From Sabethes cyaneus (Eukaryota > Arthropoda > Insecta > Diptera > Culicidae): a stretch of 64,000 nt of DNA. Positions 1 to 9,787 of the stretch are shown here, piece by piece. Position 1 is the stretch's first letter. Each line of letters begins with the position of its first letter. The stretch spans positions 81,312,409-81,376,408 of the forward strand of contig NC_071353.1 in the NCBI RefSeq assembly GCF_943734655.1. The letters run 5' to 3'. The notes beneath the pieces were generated by a model. It was given only the letters and a program-made list of their open reading frames with translations. It searched no databases and was not told the DNA's origin. Both the position numbers and the translations under genes were made by a program.

Positions 1-256
1 TTTTCGCACAAAATTCATGTTCTCGACTTTAACTGATTAAAGGCAATTTCAGATCCAAAAACAAAAATTCTATCGTAATGATAAGCTAATAAGGCTTTCA
101 TAGGTCAACAATGTCAATTGATCCAGACAATAGCCAAAAGAGTAGACAATAGCTACAGCATTATACTTATTCGTAACCTATAGTTTCTATTGTTTTTCCA
201 CGAGAGTAGAGGATCGAGTGACCGTGAATATGACTGCGATTCAAAGACACTAAACC
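1..256. other. No feature seen
   Basis: AT-rich sequence with no ORF, repeat or RNA-like fold that I can support. It lies 3' of the minus-strand ORF at 257-1276, so any second ORF belonging to that element would lie off the left edge of the window. Confidence 0.5.
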
Positions 257-1276
257 TTATTGTTTTTGGTTCCTCTGCCTGCTGCGACTTTTGCGGTCTG
301 TTGAAGTTGAAGCAATAACCTTCAGAACGTCGTCCTTTTTCTGCTTTCGTTGTCTCGTCGAAACGGTCTCATCTTCATCTGTTCCCTCGGTTGATGATCC
401 AACATGCTGCCTTTTCATCGCTTGGTTAGAGTCAGTTTGGGACACGGTATCCTCGAAGTCCATGTCAGAGTTTCCTTTTTCCTCGCACTCCTGATTGTCC
501 TGAGGGGTCAAGGTAGAACGTGAAAGGCTTTTTGCGTTCACATCCACCGTGCCCTCAGTATCGTTTGTCTCCGTGTTGCTCGGTCGCAAAACAGTCATTT
601 TGCTCGGTTGAGGCTCCGCCATATTTTTTAGAACACTAGCGTAAGTTGCATTGGTCGCTTTTGAGCTGCAGCTTAGCTCCGTTACTGGTGTTTCGTGTGT
701 TTTCGATGGACTGCGAGGGCAATCTGCTTTTAGATGGCCTTCTTCCTTGCATAGAAAGCATTTATACTTTAATCCGTCATAGTATACTCGACCTCTCCGA
801 TTAAGAAAGAAGAGTGTAGCGGGAATTTCTTTCTTAATTTCAACATAGGCTCCTCTCACAACAGTGTACATATCGAGTTCCAGATAGGCAGGGAATTTTT
901 CTCGTATCAATCTTCGAACGGTTCCATATTTACCAATAACTGCAGCGATTTCCATATCGGGAATTTCTGGTGGCAAATCGAAGATGCGGACATACTTGAC
1001 GCATCCGCCAGCAATCGTCATTTTAACATCCACTGTTTTTCCAGTCGAGTAATGAAAGGTCAACGTTTCGCGGTTCTGCAAGAGGGCTTCCTTCATTGCA
1101 AGTTCGTTCGTGAACTTGATGCAAATGCACCGATCTTCCGTGATCTTGTAGCTGCTATCCATCGTTGTTTTGTCAGCATCAAATTCCTTTACAAATCGAG
1201 CAATTTCCACCAGTGATGGTCCTGGAGCTCCTTCGGGGAACTTGAACATTAAAGTATTCTTCACCAATCCGTCCAT
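257..1276 (-). CDS. ORF1/gag-like CCHC nucleic-acid-binding protein
   Basis: An uninterrupted 339-codon ORF. The N-terminal half (about residues 5-170) has the look of an ORF1 RNA-binding region: an ITEDRCICIKF strand, then a second block around VRIFDLPPEIPDMEIAAVIGKYG. A single CCHC knuckle follows at about residues 172-188 (CFLCKEEGHLKADCP). The C-terminal 140 residues are Ser/Thr/Asp-rich and end in a basic KSRSRQRNQKQ tail. This order (RRM-like fold, basic linker, CCHC) is typical of ORF1 of L1/Tx1-like non-LTR retrotransposons and of the stand-alone CCHC proteins derived from them. The start ATG at 1274-1276 gives the full N-terminal block. No reverse transcriptase is visible nearby on this strand, but only 256 bases remain downstream. 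It could be an element ORF1 with ORF2 off the window, or a domesticated copy. Confidence 0.6.
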   Translation of the reverse strand: MDGLVKNTLMFKFPEGAPGPSLVEIARFVKEFDADKTTMDSSYKITEDRCICIKFTNELAMKEALLQNRETLTFHYSTGKTVDVKMTIAGGCVKYVRIFDLPPEIPDMEIAAVIGKYGTVRRLIREKFPAYLELDMYTVVRGAYVEIKKEIPATLFFLNRRGRVYYDGLKYKCFLCKEEGHLKADCPRSPSKTHETPVTELSCSSKATNATYASVLKNMAEPQPSKMTVLRPSNTETNDTEGTVDVNAKSLSRSTLTPQDNQECEEKGNSDMDFEDTVSQTDSNQAMKRQHVGSSTEGTDEDETVSTRQRKQKKDDVLKVIASTSTDRKSRSRQRNQKQ

Positions 1277-1556
1277 TATTCACTCATTGTTCCAGGTTCA
1301 ATACTATAATAAACAATAGCACAGCAGTGCTTATAACTCAAATTAAATGAAAGCTTTCGATCTAAGCACGTCTTAACAGTACGGGATCTGATCGTCAACT
1401 GATTGGAACAAAAATTCATTGACAAACCAAGTCGCTGAGTTTCGATGTTGCTGTATATTCGTTTCGAAAAATTCATAATGCGTTACAAAAAAAGTCAGAG
1501 CTGAATATCATTTTCAGTGACTGAAGTTTTTGGAGCGTCTTAGTAGAATACGAAAC

Positions 1557-1808
1557 CTAAAAATAAAAAATAAGAAAACTTATCCAATTTATTTCTAGTA
1601 TGTGTATTTTATTCAATGACAGATACGTATTTCGCCTACGACTTGCAGGCTTCCTCAGTGTCTGTTTTCGAACTAGACAACGAACTAGAGTTCGAAAACA
1701 GACACTGAGAAAGCCTGCAAGTCGTAGGCGAAATACGTATCTGTCATTGAATAAAATACACATAGTAGAATTAAATTGGATAAGTTTTCTTATTTTTTTT
1801 ATTTTTAG
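1557..1808. repeat. Foldback hairpin element with ~118-bp arms
   Basis: The left arm 1557-1674 and right arm 1689-1808 are reverse complements with only a handful of mismatches, separated by a 14-nt spacer. The arm ends read CTAAAAATAAAAAATAAG. The whole element is one long hairpin without coding sequence. The 12-mer ATCATTTTCAGT occurs at 1507-1518 and again immediately after the right arm at 1809-1820, which may be a target-site duplication with 38 nt of extra sequence on the left. Confidence 0.85.
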
Positions 1809-1820
1809 ATCATTTTCAGT

Positions 1821-2781
1821 TCCATGGCAGTGAATATGAATATCAGTTTCAGCGTCTTGCACTGAATATTTATATTCTAGTGGATTGGGACGCAACAGAT
1901 TGCAGTAGGCTTTGTGATGACAATTTACTTTAAAGTTGAGATAACTGTTTGTGCGGTTTGCGTTGAAATCAAACGTTTACGGTGAAAACAACGCTTAGTG
2001 AAAATATCAACACCTCGAGATGTAACTGACATTTTTGATACTGAGTAGCATTTTTCCTTCCGAATTCGTTGGTACTGAGGTACTGATATATGATATTCAG
2101 TTTTAGAGATGGAATAATGATTATCTGTTCCAATAATATCGTGACTGGATATTGATATTGATTTTCATACTGATAAATATCAGCTACATAGGGAGCGAGT
2201 TGATATTCAAATTTATGAGTATCAACTGATAATTTTAAGCACTGTTAGTATATGTTATTATTCAACCGGCGACGAACGCTATTACTCTTTAAGTAACAAA
2301 GTTGTTACTAAAAGAAGAATTTTTCGTTATTCCTTTTAAAGTAATAGTTTCAAGTTTTGGGTGTACCTAAATGATTCATTTATGCTTTCGAACAAAATTA
2401 GAAACTAAGTTACTTGGAAATACTGTGCTGGCTACAAACCCAATTTCCAAAAGCACACCAACAAATAAAATTTAGTTTGCTTCCCAACAAAACTATTTTC
2501 GGAATGCAGTGTGGGGTTTTGACACTTTTACTTACGTCGCGAATGGTTTACACTTATGTTCCGTACATCCACCGTCAGCGCGGACTTATCGAACATAAAC
2601 AGGTAACCTAGCCAGGTAGTGACCCGTATCAACCAACTGGCTGTGGGGTTACCTAAAGGGAACTGTTCATCAATGGCCCAGATGGGGTCGCGTTGACAAC
2701 TCAGAGTTCCTATTTAGAATGGCTGCTTTATTCAAACAATTAACAATACAATTCTTTTTATATGCATTTTGTGCCTCAATA
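1821..2781. other. AT-rich spacer
   Basis: No credible gene. The stretch 2030-2240 contains many loosely repeated TGATAT / CTGATA / ATATCAG words, but no regular period could be fixed by eye. Short ORFs here lack any family resemblance. Confidence 0.4.
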
Positions 2782-2783
2782 TA

Positions 2784-3208
2784 CAGTGGACCCCCGTTCG
2801 TTTGAACGATTCCTCATGCAAACTAACGGGGTTTGTTTTTAATTTGAACAACTAGCAACCCTAAATATGCTGAAATTTATATGAATTTACCGCCCTGCTC
2901 TTTGTTATTGTTTTGGTGGTTTGATTTAGTCTCGTTTAGTTGGTAGTTGCAAGCAGCGAATATGTTATTCTCCGATCGGATTTCTATCGTTATCGTTGGG
3001 AAACAAAATGTGAAACTGATTAAACTATGATTGAAAACGCTAGATCAGTACAAACAAATCGTGTTTATGTGCATTGTCTGCGAAGGCAAATGATGCCATG
3101 TTGAGAATGACATTTGAACCATTTTTAATTTGCACATCGTGCAAACCAGCGGGGTTCAAATTAAAAAGTGTTCAGATTAAAAACGGTCAAACGAACGGGG
3201 GTCCACGG
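2784..3208. mobile_element. pogo/Tigger-type MITE with TA target duplication
   Basis: A 425-bp element. Its left end reads CAGTGGACCCCCGTTCGTTT and its right end, reverse complemented, reads CCGTGGACCCCCGTTCGTTT. A second inverted block follows inside (ACGGGGTTTG...TTTAATTTGAAC). It is flanked by TA at 2782-2783 and at 3209-3210. CAGTG-type termini with TA duplication are characteristic of the pogo/Tigger branch of Tc1/mariner. There is no transposase, so it is non-autonomous. Confidence 0.85.
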
Positions 3209-3210
3209 TA

Positions 3211-4383
3211 ATCGATAATGCAGATCGATAGTTGGCTTTTTCTAATAGGTTCTTACAGCTAAAAAGAGATAGACTACCGGGATAGTATGGGAATGTTCTG
3301 TATTCGATATGCTTGGTTGTAACTTGTAATTTGAATCTTTGCTGTACGCCGAGCACACACCACTGGCCACCAACAGCGAGTAAAGCCAATTCAGCGAAAT
3401 GCGTTCGCTTTGTGAATTGCATGCACTTGCCTACGGAGTGCGCTATGTGTTTCGGTCGTTTGCCTGTTCCGTTTTGTGCTGTGTAATGTTTGTTTATGTT
3501 ATGAATGATGCGGATACGTTGGGTATGTATGGTACAGCACATTTTAACTCAGTTTAACTGTTTCAGAAAAGAATGGAAAGCTTTTTCCATCGATAACTCT
3601 CGAACAGGCAATTTCACACAATCCTGATAATATATTCACCATGTAAAAAGTGGTAGGGTGAATGATCTTGAGTGGACCTAGTCGAATTCTGATCTTGAGC
3701 GGGCCTATTTTTAAATAAGAATTTTGGGATATACTTAGGGTAGATGCTCCATTACTCGCGCCACTAAGCACAATATAACTTCATATTTCTTGTTTATTGA
3801 TGTATTCATGTGCTGATTGTGTTGATTAATTTGATAAATTTATCAAATACAAGGTATTTGTCACAAGGCAAGACAATTGTTTTCGTTGTTCGAGAAGCTT
3901 TATAAAGAAAAAATGAATTTTCCGATTCAATTATATTGTACCAACAGTCGCGCTAATGTTTCCTTAATTAAGTTTGGTGTTCCTTTAATTGTGTTATTCC
4001 ATATACATTGCTAGGATGCTAAGTGAAAAAACATCGTTGCAAAACTATAGAAATGAGCGCCTATAGTTGTGCACTCCAACTGCGCGTATAGTTGTGTTAG
4101 ATTTTGGAAAATTGGCATTTTAGTATATAATACTTTAATTTTAAATGGTGTAGTCTAACTACCAACACCAAAAAACCTGTTTTATCTAATGAACGTAATT
4201 GTTTTATCTAAAATGCTACGGTGACGAAAATATGCATTAATAATGAATAGTAGCGCAACTATTGGTACTACCACAACCAGAGGTGTGATGGAGGGTAGTC
4301 GCTGGTAGTCGGCGACTACCCAGTTCCCGCAGTCTGTGTTTTTAGATGAATTTAGCAAGGTCTATCGTAATGATTTATCAATG
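3211..4383. other. AT-rich spacer, possible degenerate MITE
   Basis: No gene recognised. Sequence around 3742-3768 (GGTAGATGCTCCATTACTCG) and the reverse complement of 4250-4275 (GGTAGTACCAATAGTTGCGC) look like imperfect terminal inverted repeats, so a decayed element of about 530 bp may lie here. The segment 4306-4345 (GGCGACTACCCAGTTC) resembles 25288-25312 in the palindrome arm. Confidence 0.3.
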
Positions 4384-4592
4384 CTTCCTGATTGATCTTG
4401 CCTCCTGTCAAACGTCATGAGTTTGAGGGCGTTAACAGCTGTTATATCAACAATCAATGCAAAGTGCTTTCAGTGAGAATTTCTTTAGAATTACCAAGGC
4501 GCTACAGTAAAAGGCGCTTACAGTATGGATATCATCAGAATTACCAAGGCGCTACACTAACAGAAGGCTTCCTGATTGAATTGATCCTGAAA
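4384..4592 (+). repeat. Degenerate copies of the 87-bp satellite
   Basis: About two diverged repeats recognisable by AAGGCGCTACAGTA, AAGGCGCTTACAGTATGGAT and GGCTTCCTGATTG words. They match the satellite at 18550-19492 and 39707-40649. It ends exactly where segment X begins at 4593. Confidence 0.75.
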
Positions 4593-4878
4593 CATGATAA
4601 CTACTAGAAAAAAATCTATTCAGTAGAATATTACATCATTTAGGAATGATAAAATGATCTTTCCTAATGCAACAACCTGTATATGGCTGCAATTGTAGGA
4701 TATACAATTTACAGCGCATTTGAGCGCCGTCTGGCGACAAACTTATAAAATATTATCCCCCAAAGGAAAGGTATTGGGCTACTGATTAACTTTGCTGAAG
4801 ATACTAGTTTTCTATATAGCCAGGACTCCGAGATATTCCGAGATAAAAAGTGTTGTACAAAATACAACGCGCGAGTAT
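4593..4878 (+). mobile_element. Truncated MITE with TTGTACAA subterminal palindrome
   Basis: The right-hand third of the element that is complete at 23756-24676. It ends in GTGTTGTACAAAATACAACG followed by CGCGAGTA. The left end is missing because segment X starts inside it. Confidence 0.6.
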
Positions 4879-5179
4879 CCGTGTTACAAAAGTTGGCGTG
4901 AGTAACGGAAGGTTAAAGTGTCGGTGTTTTTCACCCCCTTTTTTCCTTCTACGCTTCGCCCTACTTCTCAACCAATCTAGCTTTAGAGTCAGGAAGTGTG
5001 GAGACTAGTTATAATTTGTCCTTGGACAACAGGCTTCATTCGCACCTCGAACAAGTATCATTCTTATAACTTGCCCTGGCAAGAGGCTGTCATTGTTAGT
5101 AAATGCAGAATACAGTAGGAAGGATGTAGAGGACCCTGAGAATAAACCCATGCCAAAGTCACTTAACATCGAATGGCTT

Positions 5180-5241
5180 GATTCCAACCCACGACCAATC
5201 GCTTGTCAAGGCAGACTCGGTAGCCTTACGGCTACAAGGCC
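5180..5241 (-). repeat. tRNA-like SINE-type sequence
   Basis: On the minus strand, TAGCCGTAAGG could serve as a degenerate A box, and GGTTGGAATCA stands where a B box (GGTTCGAATCC) is expected, with the usual spacing. The TTGTCAAGCGATTGGTC region lies between them. It recurs at 23391-23460 and in the other arm copies. It is read as a decayed tRNA-derived SINE head, not a working tRNA. Confidence 0.4.
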
Positions 5242-5642
5242 CACAAGATGTATGTTGTATGTTTGTTCGTATCGCGGGTTATGAACTGCCAAAACTGTAA
5301 ATGCTCGGATTATACAGCCGCCTACTATTACAGTAAGGCGTGCTACAGCAAATGCGGAGAAGCAGTATACTTATTACAAGAGAATTCCACACGGCTTTGG
5401 TATGTCCCACGTACAAACAGTGCGAGGAAAATATTGAGCATTTCCTCAAAGCACTCTTTTGCTCCCAGTGCTGGTAAACAGAAAGCCACACGAAAGCTGA
5501 GTAATTGACCTACAAAAACATCTGTACCTTTTTGCCAACTGATGAAGATGTCTCTGACGATCTCCTTGATGCTCTTATGCCTTAAAAGAAAATTCTAGGA
5601 AGAGGCAAACCGCTCTCCTCAACATACTCGCAAAGGACTCAA

Positions 5643-5731
5643 TAGGTCGTATGAATAAAAGAGTTAGAGCAAATGCTTCCATACGATTTAAACGGGAAAA
5701 GCAAAGTAAACTGTTTTATTCATACGGCCTA
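5643..5731. repeat. Short inverted-repeat element
   Basis: Ends TAGGTCGTATGAATAAAA and TTTTATTCATACGGCCTA form an 18-bp inverted repeat around about 50 bp of unique sequence. The arm copies keep TAGGCCGTATGAATAAAA, which pairs perfectly. This is a tiny MITE or hairpin remnant without coding potential. Confidence 0.6.
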
Positions 5732-5777
5732 ATATACCCCGAACGAAATAGAAAATTTTTTAGATTCAAAGAAAAGA

Positions 5778-6041
5778 ACTTGCTTACTTATGTGACCATG
5801 TACGCCGGTCCGGCCGAAAAAAGAGATGAATTACGTGATTTCCACTGCCGACGGTTACCCGCCATAGCTTTTACCTGTGGTCAGGACAGGTTCTCGTCTA
5901 CAGCCCGAATGTCATCGGTTAAGCTGCGTCGCCATGAGCTTCTGGACCTTTTCTAATCTATCCATGCGAATTCCAGTCGACTGCTTTTCTGCAGATCTCG
6001 ATCGCTCCTTTCCTCAAGGTGTGTCCGATGCACATTCACCT
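5778..6041 (-). pseudogene. 5'-truncated RTE-1 3' end
   Basis: The reverse strand matches the last ~280 bp of the RTE-1 element at 9480-9774, including the C-terminal MAGNRQQWRSL region and the TAAG-type tail (ACTTGCTTACTTATG on the plus strand). It continues at 11284-11325 on the far side of the SINE and Penelope insertions. It is a dead-on-arrival copy. Confidence 0.8.
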
Positions 6042-6102
6042 AAAAAGCAAAGTCGTGGGCTTAAACCGTCATTAGACATTACCCTTCTTTATCGACAGAC
6101 TG
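6042..6102 (-). mobile_element. tRNA-derived SINE, 3' part (split)
   Basis: The 3' portion of the SINE whose tRNA-like head is at 11145-11283. The undivided element is seen at 22397-22592. The SINE is flanked by the 11-bp duplication CACATTCACCT (6031-6041 and 11284-11294) and sits inside the RTE fragment. A Penelope-like element inserted into it at CGACAGACTG. Confidence 0.8.
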
Positions 6103-6136
6103 TTTTTCCATTGAGTTGACCGCCGCAATTCAAATT

Positions 6137-6428
6137 GTTTGCTTCTTGTGATCGGCGGTTTTCGGCGAAACTAAATTCAAATTCAAGTGCCAGTCTGTCC
6201 GTACGTTTCGAGCTACTTACTGGCTTTCACTCATCATCTGCGGACACTAAAAACGATGTATTTAACAAATTACACATATTACAAATTAAATTTAAATTCA
6301 GATTTACACATTTTGCGTCTTAACACTACACACTCTATCTCTTTACAAACACATAATACATAAACTATCTTCTGTTTTACTCTCTCCCAAGTTTTTGTAT
6401 CACAGGGTTGTAGGCGGTTTTGAAAGCT
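6137..6428 (-). repeat. Left inverted pLTR of the Penelope-like element
   Basis: The reverse complement of 10844-11135 with few differences, running from TTTGCTTCTTGTGATCGG inward to GGCGGTTTTGAAAGCT. Inverted pseudo-LTRs are a known arrangement in Penelope-like elements. It carries the same hammerhead-like core as the right copy, on the minus strand. Confidence 0.8.
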
Positions 6429-6529
6429 GCGAAGTCAATTGGTTTGTTTACGATGTTGTCCTCACATAGGCAACATAGGGAATTGTTACAAATTGTTTAG
6501 TTGTTTCTTTGGTCGGTACCTCTAGCGTG

Positions 6530-6643
6530 GCAGGCAAAGGGTGAACATGTGCATTTCATAACCTCTGTTCATTAACTCCTATTCCTACCTCCACGAGGTG
6601 CCGGCTTTGGTACGCAACTTCGGTTGTCGTATGCTAACAGGAA
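6530..6643 (+). ncRNA. HDV-like self-cleaving ribozyme, RTE-1 copy 1
   Basis: P1 GGCAGGC (6530-6536) pairs with GCCGGCT (6600-6606), six of seven pairs. P2 is TTCCT (6582-6586) with AGGAA (6639-6643). P3 is ACC/GGT around L3 TCCACGA (6587-6599). P4 is CAAC(TTCG)GTTG at 6615-6626, extended outward by TACG/CGTA. J4/2 is CTAAC (6634-6638), giving the CNRA pattern with the candidate catalytic C at 6634. The P1/P2 junction holds a hairpin GAACA/TGTTC (6543-6570). Cleavage would fall between 6529 and 6530, exactly at the element start. Confidence 0.8.
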
Positions 6644-6776
6644 AGGGGGCACAGTGGCTCCCGCCCACATTAAGATGGCAGCCCCATCAGCGGGATAAGG
6701 ACCTTAGGTTAACAGCCTACTGTACCAGAACACACAAAAAGTTAATGAAAATGAAAGAAGAAATCTCTCCAGATTA

Positions 6777-7655
6777 TTGGCAACGACCTATAGCATGAAA
6801 ACACGGACACGAATCGGAACATGGAATATACTGACCCTTGCTCAGCAGGGCAAGCTGGCTCAACTTGCAAGGGAAGCTAGCCGCCTGAAGCTTGAAATCC
6901 TGGGGCTGAGCGAGGTCCGCTGGCCGGGTACTGGCGAACACAGGACATCAACCGGGCAAGTCTTGCTCTACTCTGGCATACGAGGTGAAAATGCTACTCG
7001 AGAAAGAGGAGTTGGATTCCTACTGAGCCCAGAAGCACATGCGGCCCTGATGAAGTGGGAACCAATAAATGAGCGAATAATCGTTGCCAGATTTAGAACA
7101 CGGGTTAGGAACCTTACGGCAATCCAGTGCTATGCGCCAACAGATGCTGCCGACCTGCAGGAGAAAGAGAGCTTTTACAGCCAGCTGAACAGTGTGGTTG
7201 AGAAAATTCCGAAGGGGGACATCCAAATTCACATGGGCGACTTCAACGCGAAGATTGGCTCAAACAACGCGGACCTTGAACGCGTCATGGGACGCCATGG
7301 CCTAGGAGAGATGAGCGAAAACGGGGAGCTGTTTACAGAATTCTGTGGTAATAACGACATGGTCATTGGTGGATCGCTCTTCCCCCATAGACCAGTACAT
7401 AAAGTCACGTGGGTTTCCCGCGACGGCCGAACAGAAAAACAAATTGACCACATCTGCATCAGCCGGAAATGGAGAAGGAGCCTTCTTGATGTACGCAACA
7501 AACGCAGCGCTGACATTGCATCCGACCATCATCTTGTTATCGCTGAGATACGTCTGCGCGTCGCACGTGTCCAACGACGGGAGGAGAAAGTTGGGTGCCG
7601 CTACGACGTCCGCCGATTGGAGAATCCTGAAAAGGGTGAAAAGGGCCTTTGTTGA
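6777..7655 (+). CDS. RTE-1 endonuclease domain (frameshifted from RT)
   Basis: Encodes the apurinic-like (EEP family) endonuclease that nicks the target for target-primed reverse transcription. Motifs in order: GTWNILTL, LGLSEVRW, CYAPTDAA, GDFNAKIG, IDHICISRKW and SDHHLVIAEI near the end. All catalytic positions (N, E, D-x-N, D, H) appear kept. The ATG at 6777 is also used in copy 2, where it is followed by nearly the same residues. In the intact parent this frame should run into the RT. A 4-nt insertion (AAAGG-type duplication) near 7631 sends it to a stop at 7655. Confidence 0.85.
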   Translation: MATTYSMKTRTRIGTWNILTLAQQGKLAQLAREASRLKLEILGLSEVRWPGTGEHRTSTGQVLLYSGIRGENATRERGVGFLLSPEAHAALMKWEPINERIIVARFRTRVRNLTAIQCYAPTDAADLQEKESFYSQLNSVVEKIPKGDIQIHMGDFNAKIGSNNADLERVMGRHGLGEMSENGELFTEFCGNNDMVIGGSLFPHRPVHKVTWVSRDGRTEKQIDHICISRKWRRSLLDVRNKRSADIASDHHLVIAEIRLRVARVQRREEKVGCRYDVRRLENPEKGEKGLC

Positions 7656-9765
7656 ACAACTTGAATCTCGAGCCTCGGAGTTGCCATCTGATGGAACCGT
7701 CGAAGAGCAATGGACCGGCATCAAGAACGCCTTCATCACGACCAGTGATGAAACCCTCGGTAAAGCGCGCAGTGGGCGGAGGGAGTGGATTTCGGATGAA
7801 ACTTGGAGGAAGATCGACGAGCGGAGAGAGGCGAAAGCCGGCATTGAGCGAGCGCGGACCAGATCGGCTAAGACAGCTGCCCGTCAACGATATGCCGAAC
7901 TGGAGAGGGCTGTTAAACGTGCTTGTAGGCGGGACAAGAGAGCCTGGACTAACTTCATAGCCGAACAAGGAGAAACCGCCGCCGCCAATGGTGATATCCG
8001 TTTGTTGTACGATATTTCTCGCCGCCTTAGTGGTGCCAGGATGAATACAAAGATGCCGCTAAAGGACAGAGCTGGTCAGTTATTGACTGACCGTACAGAA
8101 CAGCTTAAGCAATGGACTGAACATTTTGAACAACTCTTCCGAGTTTCAAGTGTCAGAGACCAACAAAACCAGCAGCATACGACGCCTACAGTTCGTCGAA
8201 TAAATCGCGTGAACTCGGAGGCGCCATCGCTGGATGAAATTGTAGCAGCCATCAAGAGTATGAAATCCAATAGAGCGCCAGGGATAGATCGTATTTCAGC
8301 CGAAATGCTCAAAGCTGACCCATCTTTGTCAGCCCAGATGATGCATCAGCTTTTCAGCAATATTTGGGAAACCGCAACTTTTCCGGTGGACTGGATGCAG
8401 GGCATATTGGTCAAAGTCCCTAAGAAAGGAGACCTAACGGAATGCGGTAACTGGCGTGGCATCACGTTGCTCTGTATTACTCTCAAAGTACTCTGTAAGG
8501 TAATCCTCAACCGGATCCAGGAGAAGATCGACGCTACTCTCCGGCGGCAGCAAGCTGGATTCCGTGCTGGCCGATCATGTGTAGACCATATCACAACGCT
8601 CCGCATTATATTGGAGCAGATCAAGGAATTCCAGGACTCTCTTCTGCTGGTGTTCGTTGACTTCGAAAAGGCGTTCGACCGACTCAATCACGAAAACATC
8701 TGGGGCGCACTTAGGCGTAGAGGAGTTCCAGATAAGCTAGTCCATCTCATCGAGGCTCAGTACGAGGCGTTCTCGTGCAAGGTTTTGCACGACAGCGTCT
8801 TGTCCGACCCCATAAGGGTTACTGCTGGCGTGAGACAGGGCTGCATTTTATCACCGCTTCTGTTTCTTATCGTTATGGATGAGATATTAGTTGGAGCAAT
8901 TGACAGTAGACCAAATCGAGGATTGCCTTGGAATCCTCTAACGATGGAGCAGCTAAATGACCTCGACCTAGCCGACGACATTGTCTTGCTCGCACAACGC
9001 CGAAACGATATGCAGAGCAAGTTAGACGACCTCTCCGAGAGCTCCCAAGCAGCAGGTCTCACAGTCAATGTAGCGAAAACTAAGTCTATGGTAGTGAACA
9101 CTGACAATTCCACCAACTTTACAGTAGCGGGACAACAAGTTGAGCAGGTAGCCGTCTTTCAATATCTTGGTAGCCAAACAACGCCCGATGGTGGTACCAA
9201 GACTGATATAGCCACACGGATCAGGAAGGCCAGGGGTGCCTTTGCAGGTCTGCGAAACATTTGGCGCTCAAACCAGATCACTCTACGTACGAAAACCCGA
9301 ATCTTTAATTCAAACGTTAAATCCGTACTGCTGTATGCCTGCGAAACGTGGTGCGTCTCAGCGGAGACAACACAAAAACTGCAGGTATTCATTAACCGGT
9401 GCCTGCGATATATTATTCGTGCCTGGTGGCCTGATAATTGGATATCCAATGAGGAACTCCATCGTCGGTGTCATCAACGGCCGATAGCCACAGAAATTCG
9501 TGAGCGTAGGTGGAAGTGGATCGGACACACCTTGAGGAAAGGAGCGAACGAGGTTTGCAGAGCAGCACTCGACTGGAATCCACAAGGACAGCGTAGAAGA
9601 GGCAGACCCAGAGGCTCATGGAGACGGAGCTTAGCCAACGACATCCGGGCTGTAGACGAGAACCTGTCCTGGCGACAGGTAAAAGCCATGGCGGGTAACC
9701 GTCAGCAGTGGAGATCTCTGATTTCATCCCTTTGTTCTGCCGGACCGGCGGACATGGACACATAA
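7631..9765 (+). CDS. RTE-1 reverse transcriptase domain
   Basis: An open frame of about 700 codons downstream of the frameshift. Motifs: KGDLTECGNWRGITLL, QQAGFRAGRSC, VFVDFEKAFDRLNH (motif A), AGVRQGCILSPLLF (motif B), LDLADDIVLL (motif C, catalytic ADD kept but with Leu replacing the usual Phe), VFQYLGS, then the C-terminal region to the stop at 9763-9765. The frame stays open upstream to 7345, but that part is out of frame with the endonuclease. The frame matches RTE clade RTs throughout and contains no stop. Apart from the upstream frameshift this copy looks young. Confidence 0.85.
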
Positions 9766-9787
9766 GTAAGTAAGTATCTCTAGCGTG

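Larger units (their letters stand above)
6530..9774 (+). mobile_element. RTE-1 copy 1 (RTE clade, JAM1-like), near full length
   Basis: A 3.24-kb element flanked by TACCTCTAGCGTG (6517-6529) and TATCTCTAGCGTG (9775-9787). The order is an HDV-like ribozyme at the very 5' end, a short leader, apurinic-type endonuclease, reverse transcriptase, stop codon, then a TAAGTAAGTAAG tail with no poly(A). A single ORF with EN plus RT and a short-repeat tail is the RTE pattern. A second copy is at 43901-47486. Comparison of the two shows a 4-nt insertion near 7631 that splits EN from RT here. Confidence 0.85.

Noticed and set aside
5248..5508. Small Cys-rich frame (CQNCKCSDYTAAYYYSKACYSKC)
   Set aside because: Kept open in the arm copies only because the DNA is duplicated; no family recognised, frame flanked by repeat fragments, and no start context.
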